A DNA stretch of 29,003 nucleotides from Wolbachia endosymbiont of Cylisticus convexus (GCF_003344345.1 NZ_QPIP01000015.1:1-29003); one strand, 5' to 3'. Positions 1 through 7,915 are shown, counted from the first letter of the stretch. Notes: a model not told the origin generated them from the sequence alone. A program made the numbers and translations.

Positions 1-429
1 CTGAAATATGTATCCAGTAAAGATGTGAAAGTTTTCATGAATGATCTGAAAAAAATATATCGTGCTTCAAGTAAAGAAATTGCTGAGAATTATCTGCTTG
101 AGCTGGAAGGAAAATGGGGAGAAAAGTATCCTTTAGTTATAAAATCCTGGCAGAACAATTGGGAAAACTTATCCAGTTATTTTAAGTATTCTGGGCCAGT
201 TAGGAAGCTGATTTACACCACTAATCCAATTGAGGGGTTGCATAGACAAATCAGGAAATTTACTAAAACTAAGGGTTCATTTACTAGTACAAATGCCTTG
301 TACAAACAGGTATATTGTGCTATAAAAAAGGTAGAGCAAAAGTGGATTATGGCTCTCCCTAATTGGGCTTTAACTATGTCTCAACTTGATATTTTCTTTC
401 CAGATAGGTTGAAAATTGAGTTGAACTAA
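1..429 (+). pseudogene. IS256-family transposase, C-terminal part (cut by window edge)
   Basis: The frame is open from base 1, so the gene begins outside the window and only its last 142 codons are visible; whether the whole gene is intact cannot be judged. The visible part has the C-terminal signature of IS256/Mutator-type transposases: a TTNPIEGLHRQIRKFTKTKG stretch (bases about 217-276), which carries the last catalytic acidic residue (the E of NPIEG), followed by a basic tail. Members of this family are DDE enzymes that move IS256-type elements by copy-out/paste-in. The stop at 427-429 is followed by about 35-40 bases that look like the element's right end, after which sequence of a different IS (IS630) resumes at about 470, so this element appears to have inserted into an older IS630 copy. 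It is typed as a pseudogene only because it is partial here. Family assignment is by motif recall, with no search run. Confidence 0.8.
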
Positions 430-468
430 AAATGCGGCTTGACACACTTTTTTGAACATTCCCGGCAA
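430..468. mobile_element. Right terminal region of the IS256-family element
   Basis: This short non-coding stretch lies between the IS256 transposase stop and the point where IS630 coding sequence (minus strand, ...VLFLPG) breaks off. By position it is the element's 3' end with its terminal inverted repeat. The matching left end is outside the window, so the exact boundary and the target-site duplication cannot be confirmed; the right edge is uncertain by about 8 bases. Confidence 0.45.
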
Positions 469-1156
469 AAATAAAACTTTACATTCAACACTTTCTTTTA
501 ATTTTTTCGTTCTTTCAGATTTATGAAAGCTCGCATTGTCGAGAATGATCAGGTTTTTATATTGGGACAAGCCTATTTTCGATGTATGCTTCAAATATTT
601 CGCTGTTACAATACCCATCAATTATCCATGGTTTTTCCTTCATTCAGTGCTCCAATTATGCTCACTCTCCTTCTTTTGTATCCTGGTTTATCTGCAAATA
701 ACCTTTTGCCTTTTTTAGCCCATCCGTATGCATAAAATTCATTGTCCTCTATCCCTTATGAATATCAAGTTTTCTCCGTTTATTTCTTCTATCTTTTTCA
801 TGAACTCTTCGCGTTTCACTTTATCCCTTTCTTGATAAAGAAAAGTTTTTTTTATATCTATAGTTTACTTTTTTAAGATAGTTATATACTGTGTCCTTGC
901 ACATATTGCCAAATTCTTCAATTATCTTTTCAACTTTAATATCCCGCTTTACATCCACAAATTTGACCAGGCTATCTAAGTCTTTTATCTTATGACTATG
1001 TTCCTTTTGGTAGCCGAATGACGGTTTTATACTACCTGTTTCTTCTCTTCCACCAATATATGGTTTTCTGTCGATTTTGAACATCTTGCTTCCATTGTCA
1101 TCGTCAACTATTTTCAAAACACGTCCTCTGAGATCTTCACTATATGGTTTTGGCAT
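469..1156 (-). pseudogene. IS630-family transposase, frameshifted and interrupted
   Basis: On the minus strand an IS630/Tc1-mariner-type transposase can be followed in pieces. The start is MPKPYSEDLRGRVLK (ATG at 1156), the usual N-terminal helix-turn-helix opening of Wolbachia IS630 copies. A middle section (about 620-740) reads NEFYAYGWAKKGKRL and ADKPGYKRRRVSIIGALNEG, which precedes the second catalytic Asp. A last piece in another frame reads NLIILDNASFHKSERTKKL ... CKVLFLPG, containing the DNASFH catalytic motif. The frames disagree at about 620 and in 740-830, and the C-terminal NPIE-type end is missing because the IS256 element starts there. It cannot make an active enzyme. The longer in-frame extension upstream of MPKPY reaches into the group II intron remnant and is not part of the gene. 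Confidence 0.85.
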
Positions 1157-1179
1157 CCTTCTACCTTTATTATTATTCA

Positions 1180-1812
1180 ATTGTCTGGTAGAGATCATAA
1201 CTTTAAATCCTCCTATTAGGTTTAACTGCTATGATCCCCCCAACAGAACCGTACTTGCGAATTTCCCGCATACGGCTCTTCAGTGTAGCATTCATAGCAT
1301 CTTTGATTACTGCTATCTGATTTAGTTTTCCTTGCATCATATCCCAACCTCTGTTGTGTTGGTGTAACAATCCCTAACTATACCGCTGATCGCTTCCCCT
1401 TGTTTCCCACACTCTGAGTACTATCAATCAGTCCGACTTCCTTTGTATCTTCCGTTAATTCTCGCCTTTGTTGACTTGTTCCAACGTACCTTAGTAGGAA
1501 TACAAAGGATCTCCCAAGTTCATTTAGAATCCATCTCAACACATGACACGGCCTCCGATCCCGATAGAGTGAGTGATAACTTGCCTTATCGTTACCCTTC
1601 ATGCTGTCTTCCACTATATGGAAAGTGTCGACCTCCATGATGTTGGTAATTTCGGGACTCAATACCTTCACTTTCGTTGTACCCTGTATTGTTCGTTCCC
1701 TTAGCTTTACTACGTTTGTTACCTTACGTAGCATAATGGTCCGTTTTAGGCTGTTGGCTAGACTTTGCCTAAGTTGACCAACTGTGTTCTAGACGCTTCT
1801 CTTGGCGCACAC
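1180..1812 (-). ncRNA. Group II intron remnant lacking its reverse-transcriptase ORF
   Basis: On the minus strand a GTGTGCGCC sequence at 1812-1804 matches the GUGYG 5' end of group II introns. Near the other end (about 1239-1275) is a textbook domain V hairpin: GAGCCGTATGCG, a GAAA-type tetraloop, then CGCAAGTACGGTTC. It is followed by a candidate domain VI in which GATCATA (around 1232) pairs with TATGATC (around 1197), giving a 3' end near 1180. Between them about 0.5 kb carries the domain I-III type RNA region. The open frame at 1378-1734 within it has no protein-family features and is probably structured RNA rather than a gene. The roughly 1.5-2 kb maturase/reverse transcriptase expected in domain IV is absent, so this copy could splice or move only with help from another copy. 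The domain V identification is strong; the exact 3' end is uncertain. Confidence 0.75.
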
Positions 1813-1984
1813 ATTCTATTCCTAAACTTTTTTTAACTAACTTTAAAATCATAGAAAATACTGTCGAAAAAGGAAGTTTTCTTGTTCGTGTGAAACTGTT
1901 TTTTCCAATATAATGGATTTTCTGAAAAGTTTTCGAGTATATTGCATTTTTTATTTGTAAGATAAGATTTTTTCCTTTTTGCAT
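1813..1984 (-). pseudogene. IS4-family transposase, N-terminal fragment interrupted by the intron
   Basis: The frame opens with ATG at 1984 and reads MQKGKNLILQIKNAIYSKTF, then FTRTRKLPFSTVFSMILKLV and KKSLGIE. This resembles the N-terminal domain of Wolbachia IS4-type transposases (an amphipathic helix-rich DNA-binding segment). After about 57 codons the sequence changes into the group II intron 5' end (GTGTGCG) and the transposase does not resume on the other side, where IS630 sequence lies instead. No DDE catalytic domain remains. Bases 1985 to about 2060 are probably the element's non-coding left end. Family assignment is by recognition of the N-terminus only, hence moderate confidence. 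Confidence 0.6.
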
Positions 1985-2151
1985 GTCTCACCTAAAAAAG
2001 ACACATTTTAAACTTTTTTATTGAAATAAAATAGAAACAAAAGTCCTGTCTCTTGTAGTATTTTACTCCTTAATATCTCCCCTTAAGTTGACGCCATTGC
2101 CTGTTCAGATGTTAGCTAATGTGCAAATATTGAAACCAGTGCTTCTTTTCT

Positions 2152-2175
2152 TGTCATCCCAGTACTGGGATGACA
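2152..2175. repeat. Wolbachia palindromic repeat (24-bp perfect palindrome)
   Basis: Each arm reads TGTCATCCCAGT and the two halves are exact reverse complements. The same core (TGTCATyCCAG...CTGGrATGACA) recurs at about 4110, 11190, 12560, 19325, 22584 and 27436, so this is a dispersed family. It lies between mobile-element debris and dapE. As RNA it could form a hairpin, but there is no U-tract to make it a clear terminator. Confidence 0.85.
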
Positions 2176-2221
2176 TCGTCATAAAGTGAACCAGCTTCAC
2201 ACGCCACCATTTTCGGTCTCT

Positions 2222-2640
2222 TTTAGCTATAAATATTAAGAAATTTACTAAGTAAAAAAAGGCAAAAGAAGCCCTGACCACTGTTTATTTTCAGTATCGG
2301 CGCTTTTTAGTCTTAAACACTGCAATTTAGCTGCTTTTAAATGCAATCACAAATGTTTAAAAAATTTACCAGCAGAAAAAAAAGACAAAGAACCCCCGTA
2401 GCAGCTAGTTATTCTACTCTTTATTTTAAAATTTGACATTGGGTGATGTCTTAAACAGCGTTTTTCAGCTTGTGTAGGGAAAAACCCAGAAATTTTATAA
2501 AGACATAGTGTGCACATAGTGCAAAAATAGTACGCCAAACACAAGTCTTCTTGTCATTTTAATCTGCACAAATTGGAAAGTTAAATAATATAGCTTCATT
2601 TTCATGGTAAAGGAAAGCGGGAAGGTTTGTCAAGTAAGTT
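2222..2640 (+). repeat. Imperfect tandem and composite A-rich intergenic repeat
   Basis: This 680-base gene-free interval (1985-2664) is filled by repeats. A unit beginning TTTAGCTATAAATATTAAG (2222-2270) is followed about 120 bases later by a degenerate second unit (2350-2390) with the same order of blocks: an AAATTTAC core, an A-rich run, a GCAAAAGAA or GACAAAGAA block, then further on TCTTAAACA. The right end, TCATGGTAAAGG ... GGTTTGTCAAGT (2602-2635), matches bases 12234-12267 in reverse complement, and the first block matches 12486-12535, also inverted. The small open frame at 2347-2544 (minus) is repeat sequence and has no family features. Confidence 0.65.
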
Positions 2641-2664
2641 TTCTTCTCTATAGGCAGCTGCACC

Positions 2665-3861
2665 TCAAGCTAATAATGGACCATCGGGAACATTACCAAT
2701 TACATTGATCTGGTTTAGTATTTTATTAGTTGGGTAAAAATAATTTTTTATAAACTCCTTATATATAGCTGTTAATTTGTGTATATCGTCTACTGACACA
2801 CATTCGTTTGTCTGATGTGCGGTTTTGTTGATCATACCAAATTCAATCACTGGACAAATATCCTTAATAAACGCAGCGTCAGATGTACCACCACTTGTAC
2901 TCAGCACAGCATCAATACCGGTAATTTTATTTATCGCATCAAGCATAATATCAGTATTTCTATCAGAAGTAGAGAGAAAAACGTTCCTGCTGTTCTGCAT
3001 AGAAAGTTTATAATCGTTGGTTACATTGGAGCATATTTCATCAATCAGCTTATATAAACCGTCCGGTGTTTTTGTATTGTTATATCGAACATTAAAACTT
3101 GCTGCTATTGAACCAGGTATTAGATTGCTAGTATTATTTCCAACATCGATAGTAGTAACTTCGCAATGTGAAGGCTGAAAATATTTATTACCATTATCAA
3201 AAGTGGTATCTTTTATTCTACTTAATATCGATATCATTTTATATATTGGATTATCCGCTAGGTCTGGATAGGCAACGTGCCCTTGTTTTCCATAGCAAAT
3301 TAATTCAAATGTTACAGAACCTCTTCTGCCTATTTTTATGGTATCGCCTAATTTTTCACTACTGGTTGGTTCTCCAACTACACAAAAATCTATCTTTTTT
3401 TGCTTACTTTTCATCCATTCCAAAACTGCCTTTGTTCCATGTTCTTCCGTGCTTTCTTCAGCACTGGTAATCAATGCACTGATTGAACCACTGAATCGAA
3501 ACTTACCTGCAACTGAATCTACCATAGCAGCAATAAATGCGGCTATTCCACTTTTCATATCAGCTGCACCCCTTCCATATAACATTCCCTCTCCCACTTC
3601 TGGCTTAAATGGATCAGACGTCCAATCTTTTAACTCACCTGGTGGTACAACATCAACATGGCCAGCAAAACACAAATTTGGTACCCCATTTATACATTTC
3701 GCATAAAGATTTTTAACTTTATCACCAAACTCCAAAATCTCACATTCAAAACCACTTTTCTTGAGAATGTCTGCTATATACTCTATTGCCCCATCGTCTT
3801 TTGGTGTTATACTTTTAAAAGAAATTAATTTCTTAGTTAGCTCTACAGGGTCAATCTTCAT
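2665..3861 (-). CDS. dapE: Succinyl-diaminopimelate desuccinylase
   Basis: DapE removes succinate from N-succinyl-LL-2,6-diaminopimelate to give LL-diaminopimelate, for meso-DAP and lysine synthesis; Wolbachia retains lipid II-related synthesis, so DAP supply is plausible. The 398-residue protein is an M20-family di-zinc hydrolase. Visible metal ligands are H68 (FAGHVDVVPPG), D101 (GRGAADMKSG), E136 after the catalytic E135 (TSAEEST), E164 (VGEPTS) and H349 (NKTAHQTNE). The dimerisation domain with its GRRGSVTFEL start follows at about 178. Length is close to the family's usual 375-400, with a slightly longer C-terminal tail after FIKNYF. ATG at 3861 is the only sensible start. It is transcribed away from the dehydrogenase gene at 3904, leaving 42 bases for both promoters. 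The frame is intact and the assignment is very secure. Confidence 0.96.
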   Translation of the reverse strand: MKIDPVELTKKLISFKSITPKDDGAIEYIADILKKSGFECEILEFGDKVKNLYAKCINGVPNLCFAGHVDVVPPGELKDWTSDPFKPEVGEGMLYGRGAADMKSGIAAFIAAMVDSVAGKFRFSGSISALITSAEESTEEHGTKAVLEWMKSKQKKIDFCVVGEPTSSEKLGDTIKIGRRGSVTFELICYGKQGHVAYPDLADNPIYKMISILSRIKDTTFDNGNKYFQPSHCEVTTIDVGNNTSNLIPGSIAASFNVRYNNTKTPDGLYKLIDEICSNVTNDYKLSMQNSRNVFLSTSDRNTDIMLDAINKITGIDAVLSTSGGTSDAAFIKDICPVIEFGMINKTAHQTNECVSVDDIHKLTAIYKEFIKNYFYPTNKILNQINVIGNVPDGPLLA

Positions 3862-3903
3862 ATCAATCTTGAAATACTAACATTACCATATTGTAAACAT
3901 TCT

Positions 3904-5232
3904 ATGCGATATTTAAAACAAATATTACAGCAAACTGAACAAGTTCTTATAAGGGAAGTAACAGTAGACCATTGCCTTGCTGATAATATCTATGAAATAT
4001 GTAGACAATACGGAAATGACATTTTTTTAGTTGCAGATGAAAATACAGCAAAACTTTTTAATAAAAACATATTTAATAAAATTTCTCACTTAATTATTCC
4101 AGCCACACCTGTCATTCCAGCGCGTGACGCTGGAATCTATACATCTTTTTCCTGGATCCCAGTATCAAGTACTGGGATGACACCAGGTAGACTGAACAGA
4201 GCTGCTTCTCTCAAAACTGTAAACCTAGTTAGAAACAAAACAAAAGATAGCGATCTAATAGTTGCATTTGGCAGTGGCACTGTTAATGATATCTGTAAGT
4301 ACGCAAGCTATTTAGAAAGCAAAAACTACATATCCTTTCCAACAGCAGCTTCCATGAATGGATACAGCTCTGCAAACGCTTCAATATTAGTTGATGGATA
4401 TAAAAAATCGTTTGGAGCACATCTTCCAAAGGCAATATACATTGATACCGATATAATTACCAATGCACCACTGCGCCTCACATTAAGCGGATTTGCAGAT
4501 TTCATCTGTCGTTCAACAGTACAAGCCGATTGGCTATTATCTCATCTATTACTTGGCACAGAATATAATGAACTCCCCTTTAAACTTGTTCGCAACCTGG
4601 AGGAAATTTTGCTCAGAGAACACTTAGCGCTTGCTAAAAAAGACAAAAGAATAGTTTTATTACTCATGGAAGCCTTATTGATTTCAGGACTTGGAATGGT
4701 GATATCAAAGGGCAGCTACTCTGCAAGCCAAGGAGAACATATGATAGCTCATGCAATGGAGATGGTAACAAAAGATTATTCCTCTTCGTTACATGGCGAA
4801 AAAATTGCTGTTACGACGATTACTATGGCTAATTTACAGGAAAAGATATTATCAATACAAAGTCCTATCGTTAAACCAATAAACTACTTTGGCAGTAAGG
4901 ATTCTGGATGTCACGCTACTGAGATGACAGAAGATTTAGCAGAGTACTTTTATAATACTGAATTTACAAAAATTTTAAAATATAAGCAAATCATGCAACA
5001 AAAAATTGGAGAGATCATTCATAAAGAATGGAATAATATTTCCAGTTTAATTAAGCGAAATTTACTATCTGCAAAACATCTGCAGAAAGTATTTGAAGAT
5101 CTATCAATGCCATACTTACCTGAGCATCTAAGTTGGAACAAAGAGCAATACTGCAAGGTAGTCAATCTTGCATTTGTAACAAGAGATAGATTCACCTTTC
5201 TTGATCTGGCCAGCTGTATAGAAGAAAGTTAA
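3904..5232 (+). CDS. Glycerol-1-phosphate dehydrogenase-like (iron-containing alcohol dehydrogenase superfamily)
   Basis: The 442-residue protein has the fold order of the AraM/EgsA glycerol-1-phosphate dehydrogenase group: an N-terminal Rossmann part (IFLVADENTAKLF, about 40-52), the nucleotide-binding loop GSGTVNDICKYAS (123-135), the FPTAASMNGYSSANAS segment, then metal-site candidates in GFADFICR, QGEHMIAHAME and SLHGEKIAV. Family members reduce dihydroxyacetone phosphate to glycerol-1-phosphate with NAD(P)H and Zn2+ or Ni2+; the role in Wolbachia lipid metabolism is inference. Residues about 69-93 (PVIPARDAG ... SWIPVSSTGMT) are encoded by a 73-bp palindromic repeat (4110-4182) sitting in frame between strand elements of the N-terminal domain and the GSGT loop. 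The frame is otherwise intact, so the repeat is tolerated or has been selected to be in frame. Substrate specificity cannot be read from sequence alone. Confidence 0.85.
   Translation: MRYLKQILQQTEQVLIREVTVDHCLADNIYEICRQYGNDIFLVADENTAKLFNKNIFNKISHLIIPATPVIPARDAGIYTSFSWIPVSSTGMTPGRLNRAASLKTVNLVRNKTKDSDLIVAFGSGTVNDICKYASYLESKNYISFPTAASMNGYSSANASILVDGYKKSFGAHLPKAIYIDTDIITNAPLRLTLSGFADFICRSTVQADWLLSHLLLGTEYNELPFKLVRNLEEILLREHLALAKKDKRIVLLLMEALLISGLGMVISKGSYSASQGEHMIAHAMEMVTKDYSSSLHGEKIAVTTITMANLQEKILSIQSPIVKPINYFGSKDSGCHATEMTEDLAEYFYNTEFTKILKYKQIMQQKIGEIIHKEWNNISSLIKRNLLSAKHLQKVFEDLSMPYLPEHLSWNKEQYCKVVNLAFVTRDRFTFLDLASCIEES
4110..4182. repeat. Palindromic repeat inserted in frame in the dehydrogenase gene
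   Basis: The repeat starts TGTCATTCCAGCG and ends CAAGTACTGGGATGACA. It contains two nested hairpins: TTCCAGCGcgtgaCGCTGGAA and ATCCCAGTatcaagtACTGGGAT. A near-identical repeat lies in dnaE at 11190-11251. It adds about 24 residues to the encoded protein without a stop codon. Confidence 0.9.
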
Positions 5233-5393
5233 GTTTTGTAGTAAAATTCTGTTATTAAAAGAGCCATAAGACAAAAGCTAACCCTTTTTCCTACCTATTA
5301 TCTACTAAGCTGTACACCTGGGTAGAAAGATAACCCACCCATAGTAACCATTTCATAAGTAAATCTAGGGCGCTAAACATAGTTTAGCTTGAG

Positions 5394-5465
5394 TGGCTGA
5401 GGAGGGACTTGAACCCCCGACCAAGAGATTATGATCCTCCTGCTCTACCACTGAGCTACTCAGCC
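5394..5465 (-). tRNA. tRNA with CAT anticodon (probably tRNA-Ile2, lysidine type; tRNA-Met possible)
   Basis: A 72-nt cloverleaf reads from 5465 leftward. The acceptor arms are GGCTGAG and CTCAGCC. The D arm is GCTC...GAGC around AGTGGTA. The anticodon stem is GGAGG/TCTCT with loop ATCATAA, so the anticodon is CAT. The T arm has the GTTCAAGTC loop region. The discriminator is A, and CCA is not encoded (CTC follows). The sequence around the anticodon arm and variable loop (CTTGGTCG then GTTCAAGTCC) looks more like tRNA-Ile2, whose C34 is converted to lysidine by TilS, than like elongator tRNA-Met, but this is from memory. The 5' G is also the last base of the purB stop codon, so the tRNA must be released from a purB-tRNA transcript by processing unless it has a promoter inside purB. 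Confidence 0.9.
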
Positions 5466-6757
5466 TAATTAAAAACCTTGCTATATATATAATCTATATG
5501 TTTCATATAATACTTCAAATCAAACAAAGACTCAAGTTTTTCAGAGTCAATAATTCCATGCAAGGATTTATCTTGTTTCAATTCGAACAAAAAACCACTG
5601 TTATCTTGCTTTACTTTCATTGCATTGTTCTGAACAATTTTATATGCCTCTTCCCTAGTTAAACCGCTATTTACTAACTCAAGTAATACACGCTGTGAAA
5701 AAATTAAACCTCTTGAAGAATTTAAATTCTTTTCAACGTTTTCTCTATTGACCACTAATTTATCTATCAAATCTGTTAATCGCACTAAAGCAAAATCCAT
5801 TGTTATACAAGCATCAGGAGCAATGCACCTTTCTACAGATGAATGTGATATATCTCGTTCGTGCCATAATGCAACATTTTCTAATGCAGGAAATACATAG
5901 CTGCGTATTAAGCGTGAGAGCCCAGTCAAATTCTCACTTAAAATAGGATTACACTTATGCGGCATAGCAGAGCTTCCCTTCTGCCCAGTGGAAAAATATT
6001 CGGAAATTTCTCCAACTTCAGTTCTTTGCAAATGACGAATTTCAACAGCAACATTTTCCATTGAGCTTGCAACCACTCCCAAAATTGAAAAGAACATGGC
6101 ATGTCTATCACGAGGAATGACTTGGGATGATATGGTTTCAGGTATGAGTCCCATTTCTTTCGCTACATGCTCTTCAACATACGGATTAACATTTGCAAAA
6201 TTACCTACTGCACCTGATATTTTACAAATTGAGATCTCTTTTTGCACGTTAATTAATCTCTGATAATTACGTTTAAATTCAGCATAAAATCTAGCAAATT
6301 TTAATCCAAGAGTTGTTGGTTCTGCATGCATTCCATGACTGCGCCCAACACAAACAACATCTTTATAGTCCTCAGCTTTTTTTTTCAATGCTGCAAGTAT
6401 ATTTTCTAGATTCTCAAGTAAAATATCACATGATTCTTTCAACTGAACCGCAAGGCATGTATCTAAAATATCAGAACTTGTCATTCCATAATGAAGATAA
6501 CGAACATCAACTCCCGCTTTTTCAGCAATGTATGTCAAAAAAGCTATAACATCATGTTTTACAATAGATTCAATTTCATTGATACGCTCAATATCAAATT
6601 CAATAGAACCAGAGAGCTTTTTAGCAACATCGTTTGGAATTACTTCTAATTTTGCTTGAGCTTCACACACTAATTTTTCTATTTTGAGCCATATATTGAG
6701 CTTATTTTTTTCTTCCCAAATGGAAGACATTTCTTTACGGCTATAGCGTGGGATCAT
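5465..6757 (-). CDS. purB: Adenylosuccinate lyase
   Basis: PurB catalyses two beta-eliminations of fumarate in purine synthesis: SAICAR to AICAR, and adenylosuccinate to AMP. The 430-residue protein is of the short (Bacillus/Thermotoga-like) type. Features are the HYGMTSSDILDT substrate loop (89-100), the catalytic histidine in GRSHGMHAEPTT (H141), and the fumarase-superfamily signature GSSAMPHKCNPI (261-272) with the catalytic serine. The C-terminal domain ends DYIYSKVFN. The start at 6757 (MIPRYSRKEM) matches the family's usual N-terminus. The TAG stop uses base 5465 as its final G, which is also the first base of the downstream tRNA gene. Upstream lies a MITE-like repeat region, so the promoter is probably within or beside that repeat. 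No damage seen. Confidence 0.96.
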   Translation of the reverse strand: MIPRYSRKEMSSIWEEKNKLNIWLKIEKLVCEAQAKLEVIPNDVAKKLSGSIEFDIERINEIESIVKHDVIAFLTYIAEKAGVDVRYLHYGMTSSDILDTCLAVQLKESCDILLENLENILAALKKKAEDYKDVVCVGRSHGMHAEPTTLGLKFARFYAEFKRNYQRLINVQKEISICKISGAVGNFANVNPYVEEHVAKEMGLIPETISSQVIPRDRHAMFFSILGVVASSMENVAVEIRHLQRTEVGEISEYFSTGQKGSSAMPHKCNPILSENLTGLSRLIRSYVFPALENVALWHERDISHSSVERCIAPDACITMDFALVRLTDLIDKLVVNRENVEKNLNSSRGLIFSQRVLLELVNSGLTREEAYKIVQNNAMKVKQDNSGFLFELKQDKSLHGIIDSEKLESLFDLKYYMKHIDYIYSKVFN

Positions 6758-6798
6758 TAGATGAACTCTGACTCATTCCTGCACATGCTAGACCCCAA

Positions 6799-7070
6799 TG
6801 TCACACATACAACTGTACGAACATTATGATTTGAGTCCACCATGAGCCAGTGCTTGACACTGGGATCCAGGCATTTTGATTAGACACTAAGTAGGTGAAT
6901 GTAAAAGTAGCTAATTTTATGTAAAAACAGCATTTTCGATGGAATCGCATGAAAGGGCTGAATCCCAGTGTCAAGCACTGGAATGACACCTTTGTGTTTG
7001 AGGCAAAAACGGCCATAATATTTAACACACTGTTTCTGAGATAAACGTTTGCACAGTTGTGTGTCACGCA
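6799..7070. repeat. MITE-like repeat with terminal inverted repeats
   Basis: The 350-base gap between purB and rplI holds a roughly 270-bp unit. The left end TGTCACACATACAACTGTAC (6799-6818) and the right end GTTTGCACAGTTGTGTGTCA (7046-7065) are imperfect inverted repeats (shared core CAACTGTrCrAACrTT). Inside are two facing copies of the CCAGTG...CACTGG palindrome family (about 6850-6875 and 6962-6990). No transposase-like frame is present; an open frame at 6801-7106 on the minus strand simply reads through the repeats. Confidence 0.55.
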
Positions 7071-7108
7071 GTGGGACGACACTGGTAGTTGAGATGTTTT
7101 ATTCACTG

Positions 7109-7633
7109 CTATTCGTTATTTGTATCTTCTTGTTGCTCAGATTTCTGATTTTGCAACTTTACTTGCCTCAATTCATGTGCATCTTTTTCAGATCTTACAA
7201 CGTATATGGTAATTGGTACTATCACTTTACTATGTAATTCTATATTTACTTGATACTCGCCCAAATTTTTGATACTTATTCCACCAAAAGATAAATTATG
7301 ATGACTTATCTCATACCCTTCTTGTGATAAAATTTTTGCAATTTCACGTGTTGTTACAGAGCCAAAAATCTTTCCATCCTCTGAAGCCTGCTTTATTAAT
7401 ATTACAAATTTATCATGCAATGATAATCCAAGCACTTTTGCTGCACTTAACTTTTTGATATTTTCTTCTTCCAATAACAAACACTGTTCCTCTAACTTTA
7501 TTAAATTTTCCTTAGTGGCTTTCATCGCCTTTTTTTGTGGAAAAAGAAAATTACGTGCATAACCTGGCTTAACTTTGACAACTTCACCAAGCTTACCTAA
7601 AGTTCTTATATTTTCCTTTAAAATTACTAACAT
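7109..7633 (-). CDS. rplI: 50S ribosomal protein L9
   Basis: bL9 binds 23S rRNA domain V through its N-terminal domain and extends along the ribosome surface. The N-terminal hallmark is intact: MLVILKENIRTLGKLGEVVK, then VKPGYARNFLFPQKKAM. A long helix follows (about 41-75), then the C-terminal domain with GKIFGSVTTREIAKIL. At 174 residues it is about 25 longer than typical bL9; the excess is a charged, Gln/Glu-rich tail after the C-terminal beta strand (LRQVKLQNQKSEQQEDTNNE). ATG at 7633 lies 3 bases after the rpsR stop, so translation is likely coupled in the rpsF-rpsR-rplI operon. Confidence 0.97.
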   Translation of the reverse strand: MLVILKENIRTLGKLGEVVKVKPGYARNFLFPQKKAMKATKENLIKLEEQCLLLEEENIKKLSAAKVLGLSLHDKFVILIKQASEDGKIFGSVTTREIAKILSQEGYEISHHNLSFGGISIKNLGEYQVNIELHSKVIVPITIYVVRSEKDAHELRQVKLQNQKSEQQEDTNNE

Positions 7634-7636
7634 AAA

Positions 7637-7915
7637 TTACCTAACTTTTTTAGTACAGTAAGGAGCAAGAGCTAAAAAGCGTGCCCTCATGATCGCTAAG
7701 CGTAACTTCCTTTGTTTTTTTGCACACACACCTGTTAATCTTCTAGGTAACATTCTACCATAGTCAGAGGTAAATTTAGACAATAAATCTATGTTCTTAT
7801 AGTCTATATCTTCACCTTTAAATGCAGCAAGAGGACAGACTTTAGAACGCTTAAAACCAGTTCTATTATTTACAGATACGTAAGAATTATTAAAACTATT
7901 TCGTCTTTTCATCAT
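7637..7915 (-). CDS. rpsR: 30S ribosomal protein S18
   Basis: bS18 pairs with S6 on the 30S platform. The 92-residue protein has the family core [20 protein letters not shown], then [20 protein letters not shown], then [19 protein letters not shown], with the usual basic ends. Two ATG codons are adjacent (7915 and 7912). The first overlaps the rpsF stop as TAATG, so the two genes are translationally coupled, which fits the S6:S18 heterodimer. No irregularities seen. Confidence 0.97.
   Translation of the reverse strand: MMKRRNSFNNSYVSVNNRTGFKRSKVCPLAAFKGEDIDYKNIDLLSKFTSDYGRMLPRRLTGVCAKKQRKLRLAIMRARFLALAPYCTKKVR

Noticed and set aside
1378..1734. 118-residue minus-strand open frame
   Set aside because: It lies in the region of the group II intron that forms domains I-III and has no protein-family features; the reading frame is most likely incidental to structured RNA.
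2152..2175. Rho-independent terminator
   Set aside because: The palindrome has no following T-tract and recurs at many unrelated places, including inside genes, so it is treated as a repeat.
2347..2544. 65-residue minus-strand open frame
   Set aside because: It covers the A-rich composite repeat, has no family features, and the related copy at 12.2-12.5 kb does not conserve the frame.
6801..7106. 101-residue minus-strand open frame
   Set aside because: It reads through the MITE-like unit and palindromic repeats; it has no ribosome binding site, and a repeat-derived peptide (NAWIPVSSTGSW) appears in it.
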